Shown piece by piece: positions 24,896-33,159 of a stretch of DNA of 39,439 nucleotides (positions are counted from its first letter, which is position 1; each line of letters starts with the position of its first letter). The notes under the pieces are model-generated. The model ran no database searches. It had not been told where the DNA came from and worked only from the letters and a program-made list of their open reading frames with translations. The stretch covers positions 1 to 39,439 of the forward strand of contig CAJUTV010000019.1 in assembly GCA_910589305.1 (NCBI GenBank). Direction: 5' to 3'. Both the position numbers and the translations under genes were made by a program. The DNA comes from an uncultured Lachnospira sp. (GTDB taxonomy: Bacteria; Bacillota; Clostridia; Lachnospirales; Lachnospiraceae).

Positions 24896-25007
24896 TGTGG
24901 ATAAGTTATCTAAAATATGGCAAATAAGTGGTAAATTTTGTAAAATAATGTAGAAAAAAAGTGATATTTTTATAGTTATCCACAATTTTTGCACATAATG
25001 TGGATAA
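24896..25007. other. Second DnaA-box cluster, dnaA-rpmH gap
   Basis: Three perfect boxes: TGTGGATAA at 24896-24904 and 24999-25007, and TTATCCACA at 24976-24984. With the dnaN-dnaA array this gives a bipartite origin like that of Bacillus subtilis. The rest of the gap (24739-24895 and 25008-25035) is AT-rich without a recognisable gene. Confidence 0.85.
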
Positions 25008-25035
25008 AATTGTTGAATAATGTGAATGTTTTTAC

Positions 25036-25064
25036 TTGACTTCACAGCTTGTTATTAATATAAT
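25036..25064 (+). promoter_or_regulatory. Promoter of the rpmH-rnpA unit
   Basis: TTGACT (25036-25041), a 17-base spacer and a perfect TATAAT (25059-25064). It lies about 30 bp from the last DnaA box, so DnaA could affect it. Confidence 0.8.
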
Positions 25065-25141
25065 AGCGAATGATGTTTTTGAATTTGATTAGAAATATAT
25101 TCACACATATATAAATATGTGAAAAAAGGAGGTGCATATCA

Positions 25142-25276
25142 ATGAAGATGACATTTCAACCAAAAAATAGACAGAGGTCAAAAGTTCATGGTTTTAGACA
25201 GAGAATGAGTACAAAGGGCGGAAGAAAAGTTATAGCTAGCAGAAGAGCTAAGGGTAGAAAAAGACTTTCAGCTTAA
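25142..25276 (+). CDS. rpmH: 50S ribosomal protein L34
   Basis: A 44-residue basic protein, MKMTFQPKNRQRSKVHGF at the N terminus and SRRAKGRKRLSA at the end, which is the full and typical L34 sequence. AAAGGAGGTG precedes the ATG. It is the first gene rightward of the origin and forms the standard rpmH-rnpA-yidD-yidC-jag series. Confidence 0.98.
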   Translation: MKMTFQPKNRQRSKVHGFRQRMSTKGGRKVIASRRAKGRKRLSA

Positions 25277-25285
25277 GAACTATAG

Positions 25286-25326
25286 CAGACAGGTGCTTGA
25301 GTATATTCTAGCATTTGTCTGTTTTT
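25286..25326 (+). terminator. Hairpin with T-run between rpmH and rnpA
   Basis: CAGACAGGTGCT (25286-25297) pairs with AGCATTTGTCTG (25310-25321) with two G-U pairs, followed by five Ts. It probably acts as a partial terminator that lowers expression of rnpA and the downstream genes relative to the abundant L34. Confidence 0.75.
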
Positions 25327-25442
25327 AATTTTAGAAGTAAATAATATATAGATGGTTTTTTGTTAATTGCTAATAAAAGAGTGTGAATACATTGAGAAAT
25401 CAAAGATTTTTCAATCAATATTGGAAAGGCATGGTTATTGTA

Positions 25443-25793
25443 TTGAAATATCAATATTTTGAAACATTAAAAAGCAATAATGATTTTAAAAAAGTGTATA
25501 ACAATAAGAAATCATATGCAAATAAATTGTTAGTTATGTATATAAAAAAGAATGGAACGGATACGATACGATTGGGTGTATCTGTGAGTAAAAAAGTCGG
25601 GAATAGCATTGTCCGACACAGACTTGCAAGACTGATAAGAGAGTCCTTTCGACTAAATAGTAGAAATATAATAAGAGGTCTTGATGTTGTTGTAGTAGCA
25701 AGAGCAAGTCTGAAAGATTGCAGTTATAATGAAACTGATAGTGCTATGCTTCATTTGATGAAATTACATAAAATAATGAAAGAGGATTTATGA
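25443..25793 (+). CDS. rnpA: Ribonuclease P protein component
   Basis: The protein subunit of RNase P, which matures tRNA 5' ends. The core reads ETLKSNNDFKKVYNNKKSYA, LGVSVSKKVGNSIVRHRLAR and LIRESFRLN, containing the conserved RNR-type basic helix. The start is uncertain. From the TTG at 25443 the protein has 116 residues, the usual size, but GGAAAGG is 13 bases away. The ATG at 25431 is only one base after that site, and the frame is open from a GTG at 25383 (136 residues). The stop overlaps the yidD start (ATGA). Confidence 0.92.
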   Translation: MKYQYFETLKSNNDFKKVYNNKKSYANKLLVMYIKKNGTDTIRLGVSVSKKVGNSIVRHRLARLIRESFRLNSRNIIRGLDVVVVARASLKDCSYNETDSAMLHLMKLHKIMKEDL

Positions 25794-26044
25794 AAAGGAT
25801 ATTTCTTAAATTAATATGGTTTTATCAACATGCGATTTCCCCATATAAAGGAAGAAGTTATTGTAATTATTATCCGACTTGTTCCCAGTATGCAAAGGAA
25901 GCAATAGAAATGTATGGCTGTACAAAAGGTGGATTTATGGCTTTTAAAAGAATAATAAGATGTAATCCATTTGTTAAAGGAGGATACGACCCTGTGCCTA
26001 TAAAAAAAGAGTTGCGAAGCAACTCTCACAAGTTCATAAAATGA
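25790..26044 (+). CDS. yidD: Membrane protein insertion efficiency factor YidD
   Basis: An 84-residue small peripheral membrane protein that aids YidC-dependent insertion. The family core is complete: LIWFYQHAISPYKG, CNYYPTCSQYAKEAIEMYG, GGFMAFKRIIRCNPFVKGGY, DPVP. The start overlaps the rnpA stop by four bases. The last dozen residues, KELRSNSHKFIK, are encoded by the first unit of the hairpin repeat at 26008-26050, so the tail seems to have been added by repeat insertion rather than conserved. Confidence 0.95.
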   Translation: MKRIFLKLIWFYQHAISPYKGRSYCNYYPTCSQYAKEAIEMYGCTKGGFMAFKRIIRCNPFVKGGYDPVPIKKELRSNSHKFIK

Positions 26045-26141
26045 ACTTGTTGATAGGTTGAATTTGTCTATAAGATAAAAAAAGAGTTGCAAAGCAACTC
26101 TCACAAGTTTATAAAATAAACAAAGTTTATTATAAACTTGT
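26008..26141. repeat. Tandem pair of double-hairpin repeats at the yidD/yidC junction
   Basis: Two units 75 bp apart. Unit 1: AGAGTTGC/GCAACTCT with a 3-nt loop (26008-26026), then ACAAGTTCAT/ATGAACTTGT with a 3-nt loop (26028-26050). Unit 2: the same first hairpin (26083-26101), then ACAAGTTTATA/TATAAACTTGT (26103-26113 with 26131-26141), whose loop holds ATAAAC/GTTTAT. In unit 2 the second hairpin changes on both arms, so pairing is preserved. No long T-run follows, so these are not ordinary terminators. Confidence 0.85.
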
Positions 26142-26213
26142 ATTTTCCTATGAAGTAAAAACAGGAAAACGTATTCTAAAATAAATGTAAAAAACGATAT
26201 TGGAGGTAGCTTT

Positions 26214-27446
26214 TTGTATAATGCAGTTATCAATCCAATAGCTAAGGTTCTTGGATATATTTTGGATATATTATTCAGAGGTCTTGATGTTATTGGTATA
26301 GGCAATATTGCAATTGCAATTGTAATCTTTACTATAATAGTTAAACTTTGTATGATGCCGCTTACGTTTAAGCAGATGAAAATGACAAAGCTTAATTCAC
26401 TTATTAGTCCAGAGATTAAAGAGATTCAGGCGAAATACAAAGGAAAAACAAGTGACCCAAATATGGCATCAAAGATGCAGGCTGAGACAAAGGCTGTATA
26501 TGAAAAATATGGTGTGTCTCAAATGGGCGGCTGTATTCAGCTTCTTATTCAGTTTCCTATTCTTATGGCATTGTATGGGGTATTTCAAAGGATTCCAATT
26601 TATATTGAGTCTGTAAAGGTATATTTTATGGATTTTCTTGGACAAGGTACAGGCGGAATCATGGACCAGCCTAATTTTGATGGTATTATGAATGGAATCT
26701 ATGAAAATAAAGTTAGTGTTGATTGGAACAATGTTGAAAGCACAATTGTTGCAATCAATTCATTTACTGCTGACCAATGGGACACATTAAAAAATAGTTT
26801 TGCATCATTGGCACCAAAGATTGCAGAAAGTCAGGCAAAAATTACAGATATTAACACTTGTTTTGGTGTTAATATGTCTCAAATTCCGACATTTTCTTTA
26901 AGTGCTGCTGCGTTGATACCTATTCTTGCAGGTATAACACAATATTTAAGTGTGAAGATAGCACAAGATAAGTCACAGATGGACAATGATAATCCAGCGG
27001 CAGCATCAATGAAGATGATGACATTATTTATGCCTTTGATGTCTGCATTTATCGGTTTTTCTGTTCCTGCAGGTCTGGGTATTTATTGGATTGCAACGGC
27101 TGTAATTCAAACAATTATTCAAATTATTATCAATCGTTATTATGATAAAATTGGAACCGATGAAATTATTAGAAAAAATGTTGAAAAGCGTAATAAAAAG
27201 AGAGAGAAAAAAGGGCTTCCGCCAGAAAAAATAGCAAAGAATGCTACAGCGAGCACAAAGAAAATTGACCAGATAGAAAAAAATAAACAAAAAATAGAGA
27301 CGCTTCAGAAAAAGAAGGAAGAAAATGATAAAAAGATGAAGGAAATTCTTGATTCTACGACATATTATAAATCTTCTAAACCGGGAAGTCTTGCTGAAAA
27401 AGCTGGTATGGTAGCAAAATACAATGAAAAAAATAAAAAGAAATAG
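26214..27446 (+). CDS. yidC: Membrane protein insertase YidC
   Basis: A 410-residue insertase of the YidC/Oxa1 family, which places proteins in the inner membrane with or without SecYEG. The N terminus LGYILDILFRGLDVIGIGNI leads into the first core helix (AIAIVIFTIIVKLCMMPLTF), the cytoplasmic hairpin (KYGVSQMGGCIQLLIQFPI) and three more segments (about 225-320). The region between core segments 2 and 3 carries an insert of about 70 residues (NFDGIMNGIYENKVSV onward), longer than in Bacillus, and the C-terminal 90 residues are a highly charged tail. There is no clear lipobox. The start is TTG at 26214 with GGAGGT six bases upstream. Confidence 0.94.
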   Translation: MYNAVINPIAKVLGYILDILFRGLDVIGIGNIAIAIVIFTIIVKLCMMPLTFKQMKMTKLNSLISPEIKEIQAKYKGKTSDPNMASKMQAETKAVYEKYGVSQMGGCIQLLIQFPILMALYGVFQRIPIYIESVKVYFMDFLGQGTGGIMDQPNFDGIMNGIYENKVSVDWNNVESTIVAINSFTADQWDTLKNSFASLAPKIAESQAKITDINTCFGVNMSQIPTFSLSAAALIPILAGITQYLSVKIAQDKSQMDNDNPAAASMKMMTLFMPLMSAFIGFSVPAGLGIYWIATAVIQTIIQIIINRYYDKIGTDEIIRKNVEKRNKKREKKGLPPEKIAKNATASTKKIDQIEKNKQKIETLQKKKEENDKKMKEILDSTTYYKSSKPGSLAEKAGMVAKYNEKNKKK

Positions 27447-27501
27447 TTTATTGGCTGCGGTTTTTAAGAAACAGCATAGAGATTAGTATGAAAGGATTAC
27501 T

Positions 27502-28386
27502 ATGGATTATATTGAAGTTTCAGGTAAAAATGTCGATGAAGCGTTGACAAACGCTCTTATTAAGTTAGAGACGACAAGTGATAAAGTTGAGTATGAAGTG
27601 ATAGAAAAGGGAAGTTCGGGTATTCTTGGTCTTTTTAATAAACCAGCAATTATCCGTGTAAGAAGAAAAGCAGAAGTAAAAGAAACTGTTTATGCACAGG
27701 AAGTAAAAGAAGAGAAAAAAAATTTTAGTAGTAAAGTTGAACAACCAAAAGTAGTAAATAAAAAAACAAGTATCACAGATAGTCCTAAAAAAGAAGTTGA
27801 ATATAATACAGTAAAAAGTGAACCTGTTAATCAAACTTTAGCAACACATGAAGTTTGTGAACAGTCTGCTAAACCAGTTGAAAAAGTATCAAAATATACA
27901 ACGGTTATGCCAAATGATGAAATTGAAAAAAGAATAAGAACATTTTTAAATGAAATGTTTAAAGCTATGGGGATGGAAGTACAGATTGATATTGATTTTG
28001 ATGACCCTGAATGTGTCAATATTGAATTTTCTGGAGAAAATATGGGTGTTCTTATTGGCAAAAGAGGTCAAACGCTTGATTCTATCCAATATCTTACAAG
28101 CCTTGTTGTAAATAAAGGAAAAGATAAATATGTAAGAATTAAGGTAGATACAGAAGATTATAGAAATAGAAGAAAACAGACGCTTGAATCGTTGGCAAGA
28201 AATATTGCTTATAAGGTAAAACGAAGCAGAAAGCCTGTTTCACTTGAACCAATGAATCCTTATGAGAGAAGGATTATACATTCTGCACTTCAAGGGGACA
28301 AGTTTGTATCAACAAGAAGTGAGGGTGAAGAACCTTTTAGACATGTTGTAGTATATTTAGACAGGGAACGAAATTCACATAGGTAA
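27502..28386 (+). CDS. jag: RNA-binding protein Jag/KhpB
   Basis: A 294-residue protein with three known parts: an N-terminal Jag domain (about 1-55, MDYIEVSGKNVDEALTNAL, EKGSSGILGLFNKPAIIRV), a charged variable linker (about 60-135), and KH (GVLIGKRGQTLDSIQYLTS) plus R3H (EPMNPYERRIIHSALQ) RNA-binding domains at the C terminus. In relatives it forms a complex with KhpA and affects cell elongation and small-RNA biology. It follows yidC by 55 nt. A hairpin at 28391-28421 ends the unit. Confidence 0.95.
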   Translation: MDYIEVSGKNVDEALTNALIKLETTSDKVEYEVIEKGSSGILGLFNKPAIIRVRRKAEVKETVYAQEVKEEKKNFSSKVEQPKVVNKKTSITDSPKKEVEYNTVKSEPVNQTLATHEVCEQSAKPVEKVSKYTTVMPNDEIEKRIRTFLNEMFKAMGMEVQIDIDFDDPECVNIEFSGENMGVLIGKRGQTLDSIQYLTSLVVNKGKDKYVRIKVDTEDYRNRRKQTLESLARNIAYKVKRSRKPVSLEPMNPYERRIIHSALQGDKFVSTRSEGEEPFRHVVVYLDRERNSHR

Positions 28387-28390
28387 TGAA

Positions 28391-28421
28391 AAAAGGCTGA
28401 TGCTTTATGCAGAGGCCTTTT
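28391..28421 (+). terminator. Probable terminator after jag
   Basis: AAAAGGC (28391-28397) pairs with GCCTTTT (28415-28421) five bases behind the jag stop, and the loop contains TGC/GCA. The T-run is short (four Ts), so it may be leaky. Confidence 0.5.
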
Positions 28422-28437
28422 GAATTATAAACCGTTT

Positions 28438-28574
28438 ATTCCCGCAAGCAACGAGCCAAGCAGATATGCAAGCATGTCTGTTTGGCAATGCTGCAAAGAT
28501 TAAATACCTTGCAGTTTGCTGTAAGTATTTGGCTTTCATACATACAGCAGTCTTTATTTGCTTGTTATGGGAAT
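28438..28574. repeat. Hairpin-rich element between jag and mnmE
   Basis: An outer inverted repeat ATTCCC plus GCAAGCAA (28438-28451) pairs with TTGCTTG, then GGGAAT (28558-28574). Inside are GCCAA/TTGGC enclosing CAGATATGC/GCATGTCTG (about 28454-28485), and AAATAC with CTTGCAG pairing with CTGTAAG and TATTT (about 28502-28530). The segment CAATGCTGCAAAGATTAAAT resembles part of repeat copy D. The right end is followed by AGAAATGAGG and the mnmE start. Confidence 0.7.
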
Positions 28575-28595
28575 TGAGCTAGAAATGAGGTAGAT

Positions 28596-29981
28596 ATGGA
28601 ACATACAATTGCTGCAATATCAACAAGTATCGTTAGCAGTGGAGCAATTAATATTGTACGATTAAGCGGTAAAGATGCAATTGAAATAGCAGATAAAGTT
28701 TTTGTGTCAAAAAAGGGTATAAAATTATCTGAAGTAAATAGTCATACAGTGCATTATGGAAATATTGTCAATAAAGACAATATTGTTGATGAAGTGCTAG
28801 TTGTTGTAATGAAGGCACCAAATACTTATACAAAAGAAGATGTTGTTGAAATTGATTGTCATGGTGGAATCCTTGTCACAAAAAAGGTTTTAGAGACTCT
28901 TCTTGATTTTGGTGCTGTATTAGCTGAACCAGGTGAATTTACAAAGAGAGCATTTTTAAATGGCAGAATGGATTTATCACAAGCAGAAGCAGTGATTGAT
29001 GTGATTCATTCAAAAAATGAATATGCACTAAAATCTTCCATAAAACTTTTAAGTGGCAAATTATCCGAAAAAATTAAACATATACGAACCCTATTATTAA
29101 ATCATATTTCTTATATAGAAGCGGCATTAGATGACCCAGAGCATATGAATTTAGATAATTATGCGGATAAAGTGAACAAAGATGTTGATAACTGTGTGGA
29201 TATTGTGGAAAACTTGTGGAAAAGTGCAGATAATGGCAGTATTGTGCACAATGGAATTAGAACTGTGATATTGGGAAAAACAAATACAGGCAAGTCAAGT
29301 TTGCTTAACGCATTGGCAAAAGAAGAAAAAGCAATTGTGACAGATATTGAAGGAACAACAAGAGATACATTAGAAGAACAGATTAATCTTGGCGGTATTA
29401 CATTATGTCTTGTTGATACAGCAGGCATACGTGATACAAATGATTATGTTGAAAGTATAGGGGTTAAAAAAGCAAAAGAAAATGCCCAAAATGCTGATTT
29501 AATTATATTTGTGGTTGATAGTTCAAGACAACTTGACGAAAACGATGAAAAGATTATATCTTTAATTAAAGGTAAAAAAGTAATTGTTCTTTTAAATAAA
29601 AATGACTTAGACCCAGTAGTAACAGAAAAGGATTTGCAAAAAATAAAAGAATACAATAAGGAATTTGTTGCAATTTCTATTTCTGCTAAAAATGAAACAG
29701 GACTTGATAAATTGGAAAATGCGGTAAAGGAAATGTTTTTTTTAGGAAATATATCCTTTAACGATGAAATATATATTCATAATACACGTCAAAAAACCTT
29801 GTTAAAAGAAGCCTATGAAAGTTTAAAATTAGTAAAAATAGGGATAGAAGATGGAGTGAGTGAGGATTTTCTGACCATTGATTTGATGAATGCCTATGAA
29901 AAACTAGGGGTAATTATCGGTGAAGCAGTGGAAGATGACGTGGCAAATCAGATTTTTAGCAAATTTTGTATGGGAAAATAA
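28596..29981 (+). CDS. mnmE: tRNA uridine-5-carboxymethylaminomethyl modification GTPase MnmE
   Basis: A 461-residue GTPase that, with MnmG, modifies the wobble uridine of certain tRNAs. The N-terminal formyl-THF-binding domain starts MEHTIAAISTSIVSSGAINI. The helical domain is interrupted by the G domain: P-loop GKTNTGKSS (227-235), GTTRDT (G2), DTAG (274-277), NKND (334-337). The C-terminal CMGK carries the conserved cysteine. GAGG precedes the ATG. mnmG follows after 158 nt. The hairpin-rich element at 28438-28574 lies directly upstream. Confidence 0.97.
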   Translation: MEHTIAAISTSIVSSGAINIVRLSGKDAIEIADKVFVSKKGIKLSEVNSHTVHYGNIVNKDNIVDEVLVVVMKAPNTYTKEDVVEIDCHGGILVTKKVLETLLDFGAVLAEPGEFTKRAFLNGRMDLSQAEAVIDVIHSKNEYALKSSIKLLSGKLSEKIKHIRTLLLNHISYIEAALDDPEHMNLDNYADKVNKDVDNCVDIVENLWKSADNGSIVHNGIRTVILGKTNTGKSSLLNALAKEEKAIVTDIEGTTRDTLEEQINLGGITLCLVDTAGIRDTNDYVESIGVKKAKENAQNADLIIFVVDSSRQLDENDEKIISLIKGKKVIVLLNKNDLDPVVTEKDLQKIKEYNKEFVAISISAKNETGLDKLENAVKEMFFLGNISFNDEIYIHNTRQKTLLKEAYESLKLVKIGIEDGVSEDFLTIDLMNAYEKLGVIIGEAVEDDVANQIFSKFCMGK

Positions 29982-30012
29982 TGCCAAAGCACTTATTATT
30001 TCACATACAAGT

Positions 30013-30104
30013 TTGTTGCCTATTTGTGTTGGAGCGTCACAAATAGAGTTTGAGGCAACAATAGAAATCGCCTTTTGCAACTGTTTAGCAGTTTTTTCTA
30101 TTGT
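30013..30104 (+). promoter_or_regulatory. Two overlapping hairpins in the mnmG leader
   Basis: Hairpin 1: TTGTTGCC then TATTTGTG (30013-30028) pairs with CACAAATA (30038-30045) and GGCAACAA (30054-30061), a 16-bp stem with an 8-nt bulge. Hairpin 2: ACAATAGAAA (30058-30067) pairs perfectly with TTTCTATTGT (30095-30104), with AACTG/CAGTT inside. The last four bases of hairpin 1 are the first four of hairpin 2, so both stems cannot form fully together. There is only a short T-run inside hairpin 2 and none after it. Confidence 0.6.
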
Positions 30105-30139
30105 CAATTTTTACGCTACGCTTCAGAATGAGGATTTTT

Positions 30140-32014
30140 ATGTCAAATATATGTGAAAATTATGATGTTGTGGTTGTTGGAGCAGGTCATGCAGGATGTG
30201 AAGCTGCTTTAGCTTGTGCAAGATTAGGGCTGTCTACAATATGCTTTACTGTAAGTTGTGAAAGTATAGCTATGATGCCATGCAATCCCAATATTGGCGG
30301 CAGTTCAAAAGGACATATTGTAAGAGAAGTTGACGCACTTGGCGGTGAGATGGGCAAAAACATTGATGCGACATTTATACAGTCAAAAATGCTGAACCAG
30401 TCAAAAGGACCAGCAGTTCATTCCCTTCGCGCTCAGGCAGATAAAGCTGCCTATAGTCAAAAAATGAGAATGGTTATGGAAAACACCGATAATCTTCTTG
30501 TAAGACAGGCAGAAGTTTCTGAAATTATTGTAGACAATAAAGTGATAAAGGGTGTAAAAACGGTATCAGGTGCAGTCTATTTTGCAAAGGCAGTTATTTT
30601 GTGTACAGGTGTATATTTAAAGGCAAGATGTATATATGGTGATGTAAGTTATGAGACAGGTCCAAATGGATTGCTGCCTGCAAATCATCTTACAAAATCG
30701 CTTGTTGATAATGGAATTGAAGTGAGACGATTTAAGACGGGAACACCAGCAAGAGTAGATAAGCGTTCGATTGATTTTAGCAAGATGACCGAGCAATTTG
30801 GTGACGAAAGAGTTGTTCCATTTTCATTTACAACAGACCCAGATAGCATTCAAAAAGAACAAGTATCGTGTTGGTTGACTTATACAAATGAAGAGACACA
30901 TAAAATTATTATGGATAATATTGACCGCTCTCCATTATTTTCAGGTACGATTCATGGAACAGGTCCACGATATTGTCCGTCGATTGAAGATAAGGTTGTA
31001 CGGTTTGCTGATAAGGACAGACATCAGGTTTTTATTGAGCCGGAAGGACTTTATACCAATGAAATGTATCTTGGAGGAATGTCTAGTTCTATGCCAGAAG
31101 ACGTACAGTATGCAATGTATAAGACCGTACCAGGACTTGAACATGTTAAAATTGTCCGAAACGCTTATGCAATTGAATATGACTGTATATCGGCAATTCA
31201 ATTAAAATTATCGCTTGAGTTTAAAAGTATAAAAGGGCTTTTTGCCGCTGGTCAGATTAATGGAAGTTCTGGATATGAAGAGGCGGCAGGACAAGGAATT
31301 GTTGCAGGTATCAATGCAGCAATGTACATAAAAAATCAAAGTCCGCTTATATTAGACCGCTCAGAAAGTTATATTGGTGTTTTAATTGATGACCTTGTCA
31401 CCAAAGAAACGTTAGAACCCTATCGAATGATGACTTCAAGGGCAGAATATAGGCTTTTGTTAAGACAGGATAATGCTGATTTAAGGCTTACAAAGTATGG
31501 TTATCAAGTTGGTTTGATAAGTGAAGAACGAATGAATCATGTCAAAGAAAAAGAACGTCTTATACAAGAAGAAATTGAGCGTGTTAAAAATGTAAATATT
31601 GGCACAAAAGATTTTGTGCAAGCGTTAATCACATCTTATGGAAGCAGTGAATTAACGACAGGTATCACATTGGCAGAGCTGATTAAAAGACCAGAACTGT
31701 CATATCAGTGTCTTGCATCCATTGATATACAAAGACCACAGCTTCATGAAGAAGTTGCTGAACAAGTCAATATTCATTTAAAATATGAGGGATACATTGA
31801 CAGACAGCTTCGTCAAGTAGAGCGATTTAAAAAGTTGGAAAATAAAATTATTCCAGATTTGATTGATTATAATAAAATTAATGGACTGCGCAAAGAAGCG
31901 ATGCAAAAGCTCGATAAATTTAGACCGCATTCTATTGGGCAGGCCTCAAGAATATCAGGTGTTTCACCAGCAGATATTTCCGTTTTACTGGTTTATATTG
32001 CGGCAAGAAGGTAG
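30140..32014 (+). CDS. mnmG: tRNA uridine-5-carboxymethylaminomethyl modification enzyme MnmG
   Basis: A 624-residue FAD protein, partner of MnmE. The dinucleotide-binding motif is VVVVGAGHAGCEAAL near the N terminus. Family signatures follow: MMPCNPNIGGSSKGHIVREV, GLLPANHLTKSL, RFKTGTPARVDKRSIDF and, later, GQINGSSGYEEAAGQG. The C-terminal helical domain ends with ISGVSPADISVLLVYI. The ATG at 30140 is chosen because GAGG is six bases upstream; the frame opens earlier at 30101. The length is normal. Confidence 0.97.
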   Translation: MSNICENYDVVVVGAGHAGCEAALACARLGLSTICFTVSCESIAMMPCNPNIGGSSKGHIVREVDALGGEMGKNIDATFIQSKMLNQSKGPAVHSLRAQADKAAYSQKMRMVMENTDNLLVRQAEVSEIIVDNKVIKGVKTVSGAVYFAKAVILCTGVYLKARCIYGDVSYETGPNGLLPANHLTKSLVDNGIEVRRFKTGTPARVDKRSIDFSKMTEQFGDERVVPFSFTTDPDSIQKEQVSCWLTYTNEETHKIIMDNIDRSPLFSGTIHGTGPRYCPSIEDKVVRFADKDRHQVFIEPEGLYTNEMYLGGMSSSMPEDVQYAMYKTVPGLEHVKIVRNAYAIEYDCISAIQLKLSLEFKSIKGLFAAGQINGSSGYEEAAGQGIVAGINAAMYIKNQSPLILDRSESYIGVLIDDLVTKETLEPYRMMTSRAEYRLLLRQDNADLRLTKYGYQVGLISEERMNHVKEKERLIQEEIERVKNVNIGTKDFVQALITSYGSSELTTGITLAELIKRPELSYQCLASIDIQRPQLHEEVAEQVNIHLKYEGYIDRQLRQVERFKKLENKIIPDLIDYNKINGLRKEAMQKLDKFRPHSIGQASRISGVSPADISVLLVYIAARR

Positions 32015-32162
32015 TATTGTAGTGGGATAATTTATAAAGGTTTGATATAATGTTGTAAATGGTTTATGCAAATTTTTATTTGCAGTTTTTTATTGAAAAG
32101 CAGTGCAAAAATAGGTATTGATATAAACAAATATAGAAATAATTATTAAAATGGTATTATAA

Positions 32163-32918
32163 ATGAATAATTTAAAATTAAAAGAATTAGTAGAAAAACA
32201 GTCCATTATTCTTACGGATGCTAAATTACAGCAATTTGATAAGTATTATGAACTTCTTGTAGAATGGAATACATTTATGAATCTTACGGCTATCACGCAG
32301 TATGACGAGGTTTTAGTAAAGCATTTTGCAGATAGTCTAGCAATTAAATCAGCTATTGCTGCATTGTCAAAAATCGATTCAGATATTTGTAAGATACTTG
32401 ATTTAGAAAAGGGAATCCATATTGTTGATGTAGGAACAGGTGCAGGATTTCCAGGACTTCCAATCAAGATAGCATTTGAAAACTGCTCTGTAAAATTGTT
32501 AGATTCACTAAATAAAAGAGTTCAATTTCTTAATGAAGTGATAACAAAAAATGAGCTTGTAAATGTGGAGGCAATTCATTGCAGAGCTGAGGATGCAGGC
32601 AGAGATATCCATATGCGAGAACAATATGATTTGGGCGTGTCTAGGGCAGTATCAAATCTTGCTACATTGTCTGAATATGTTTTGCCATTTGTAAAGGTTG
32701 GCGGATATTTTGTCGCTTATAAATCAGGAGAAATTGAAGAGGAAGTTGACTGTTCTAAAAAAGCTATAAAAGTATTGGGAGGACAGGTGAAACATATCTA
32801 TAAGTTTTGCTTGCCAGATACCGATATAGAGCGTTCATTTGTATTTATAAAAAAGATTCATACAACACCTAAAAAATATCCAAGAAAAGCTGGTATTCCA
32901 TCAAAAGAGCCTATTTAA
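32163..32918 (+). CDS. rsmG: 16S rRNA (guanine-527-N7)-methyltransferase RsmG
   Basis: A 251-residue S-adenosylmethionine-dependent methyltransferase. The SAM site reads VDVGTGAGFPGLPIKI, preceded by MNLTAITQYDEVLVKHFADS and followed by the conserved SRAVSNLATLSEYVLPFVK and GGYFVAYKSG. The C terminus (YPRKAGIPSKEPI) is the usual RsmG ending. No strong ribosome-binding site is visible; the leader contains TGCAAA/TTTGCA hairpins and a segment, AAAAGCAGTGCAAAAATAGG, that resembles the stem-loop leaders elsewhere in the window. Confidence 0.96.
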   Translation: MNNLKLKELVEKQSIILTDAKLQQFDKYYELLVEWNTFMNLTAITQYDEVLVKHFADSLAIKSAIAALSKIDSDICKILDLEKGIHIVDVGTGAGFPGLPIKIAFENCSVKLLDSLNKRVQFLNEVITKNELVNVEAIHCRAEDAGRDIHMREQYDLGVSRAVSNLATLSEYVLPFVKVGGYFVAYKSGEIEEEVDCSKKAIKVLGGQVKHIYKFCLPDTDIERSFVFIKKIHTTPKKYPRKAGIPSKEPI

Positions 32919-32932
32919 GAAAATTTTTTTAT

Positions 32933-33057
32933 CTTATCAAGGAAGTTTCTTGCTTCAATGCCGCAGAGATATAAATAAGGGTGCAGATTTGTGCTGGTAT
33001 ACCAGCTAAATGGTTTGAGCAAGCAGTACAGCAGATTGTGAATATTTGCTTGACTAT
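32933..33057 (+). repeat. Structured intergenic repeat, copy D
   Basis: Diverged copy of the family: TCAAGGAAGTTTCTTGCTTC, AATGCCGCAGAGATATAAAT, and an end of GAGCAAGCAGTACAGCAGAT then TGTGAATATTTGCTTGACTA. CAAGCA pairs with TGCTTG where copy A has AAGTAG/CTACTT, so the terminal stem is kept by changes on both sides. The middle contains the palindrome GCTGGTATACCAGC, absent from copies A and B. It lies between rsmG and the esterase. Confidence 0.7.
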
Positions 33058-33074
33058 AATTTGCAGTAATTTAT

Positions 33075-33114
33075 AAGTTATCACAAAAGAGTTTGCATTT
33101 ATTTGTGATAACTT
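33075..33114. terminator. Perfect 13-bp inverted repeat upstream of the esterase
   Basis: AAGTTATCACAAA (33075-33087) pairs with TTTGTGATAACTT (33102-33114) around 14 nt. There is no following T-run on the plus strand. It lies in the 241-nt gap after rsmG and could be a terminator, an operator or another structured leader; the palindrome alone does not decide. Confidence 0.5.
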
Positions 33115-33159
33115 TAAAGCAATACTTTACATAAAAACAGCACAGAAATGGGGATTATT

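Noticed and set aside
26008..26141. CRISPR-like array at the yidD/yidC junction
   Set aside because: Only two units, the units themselves are hairpins, and there are no equal-length unique spacers or cas genes.
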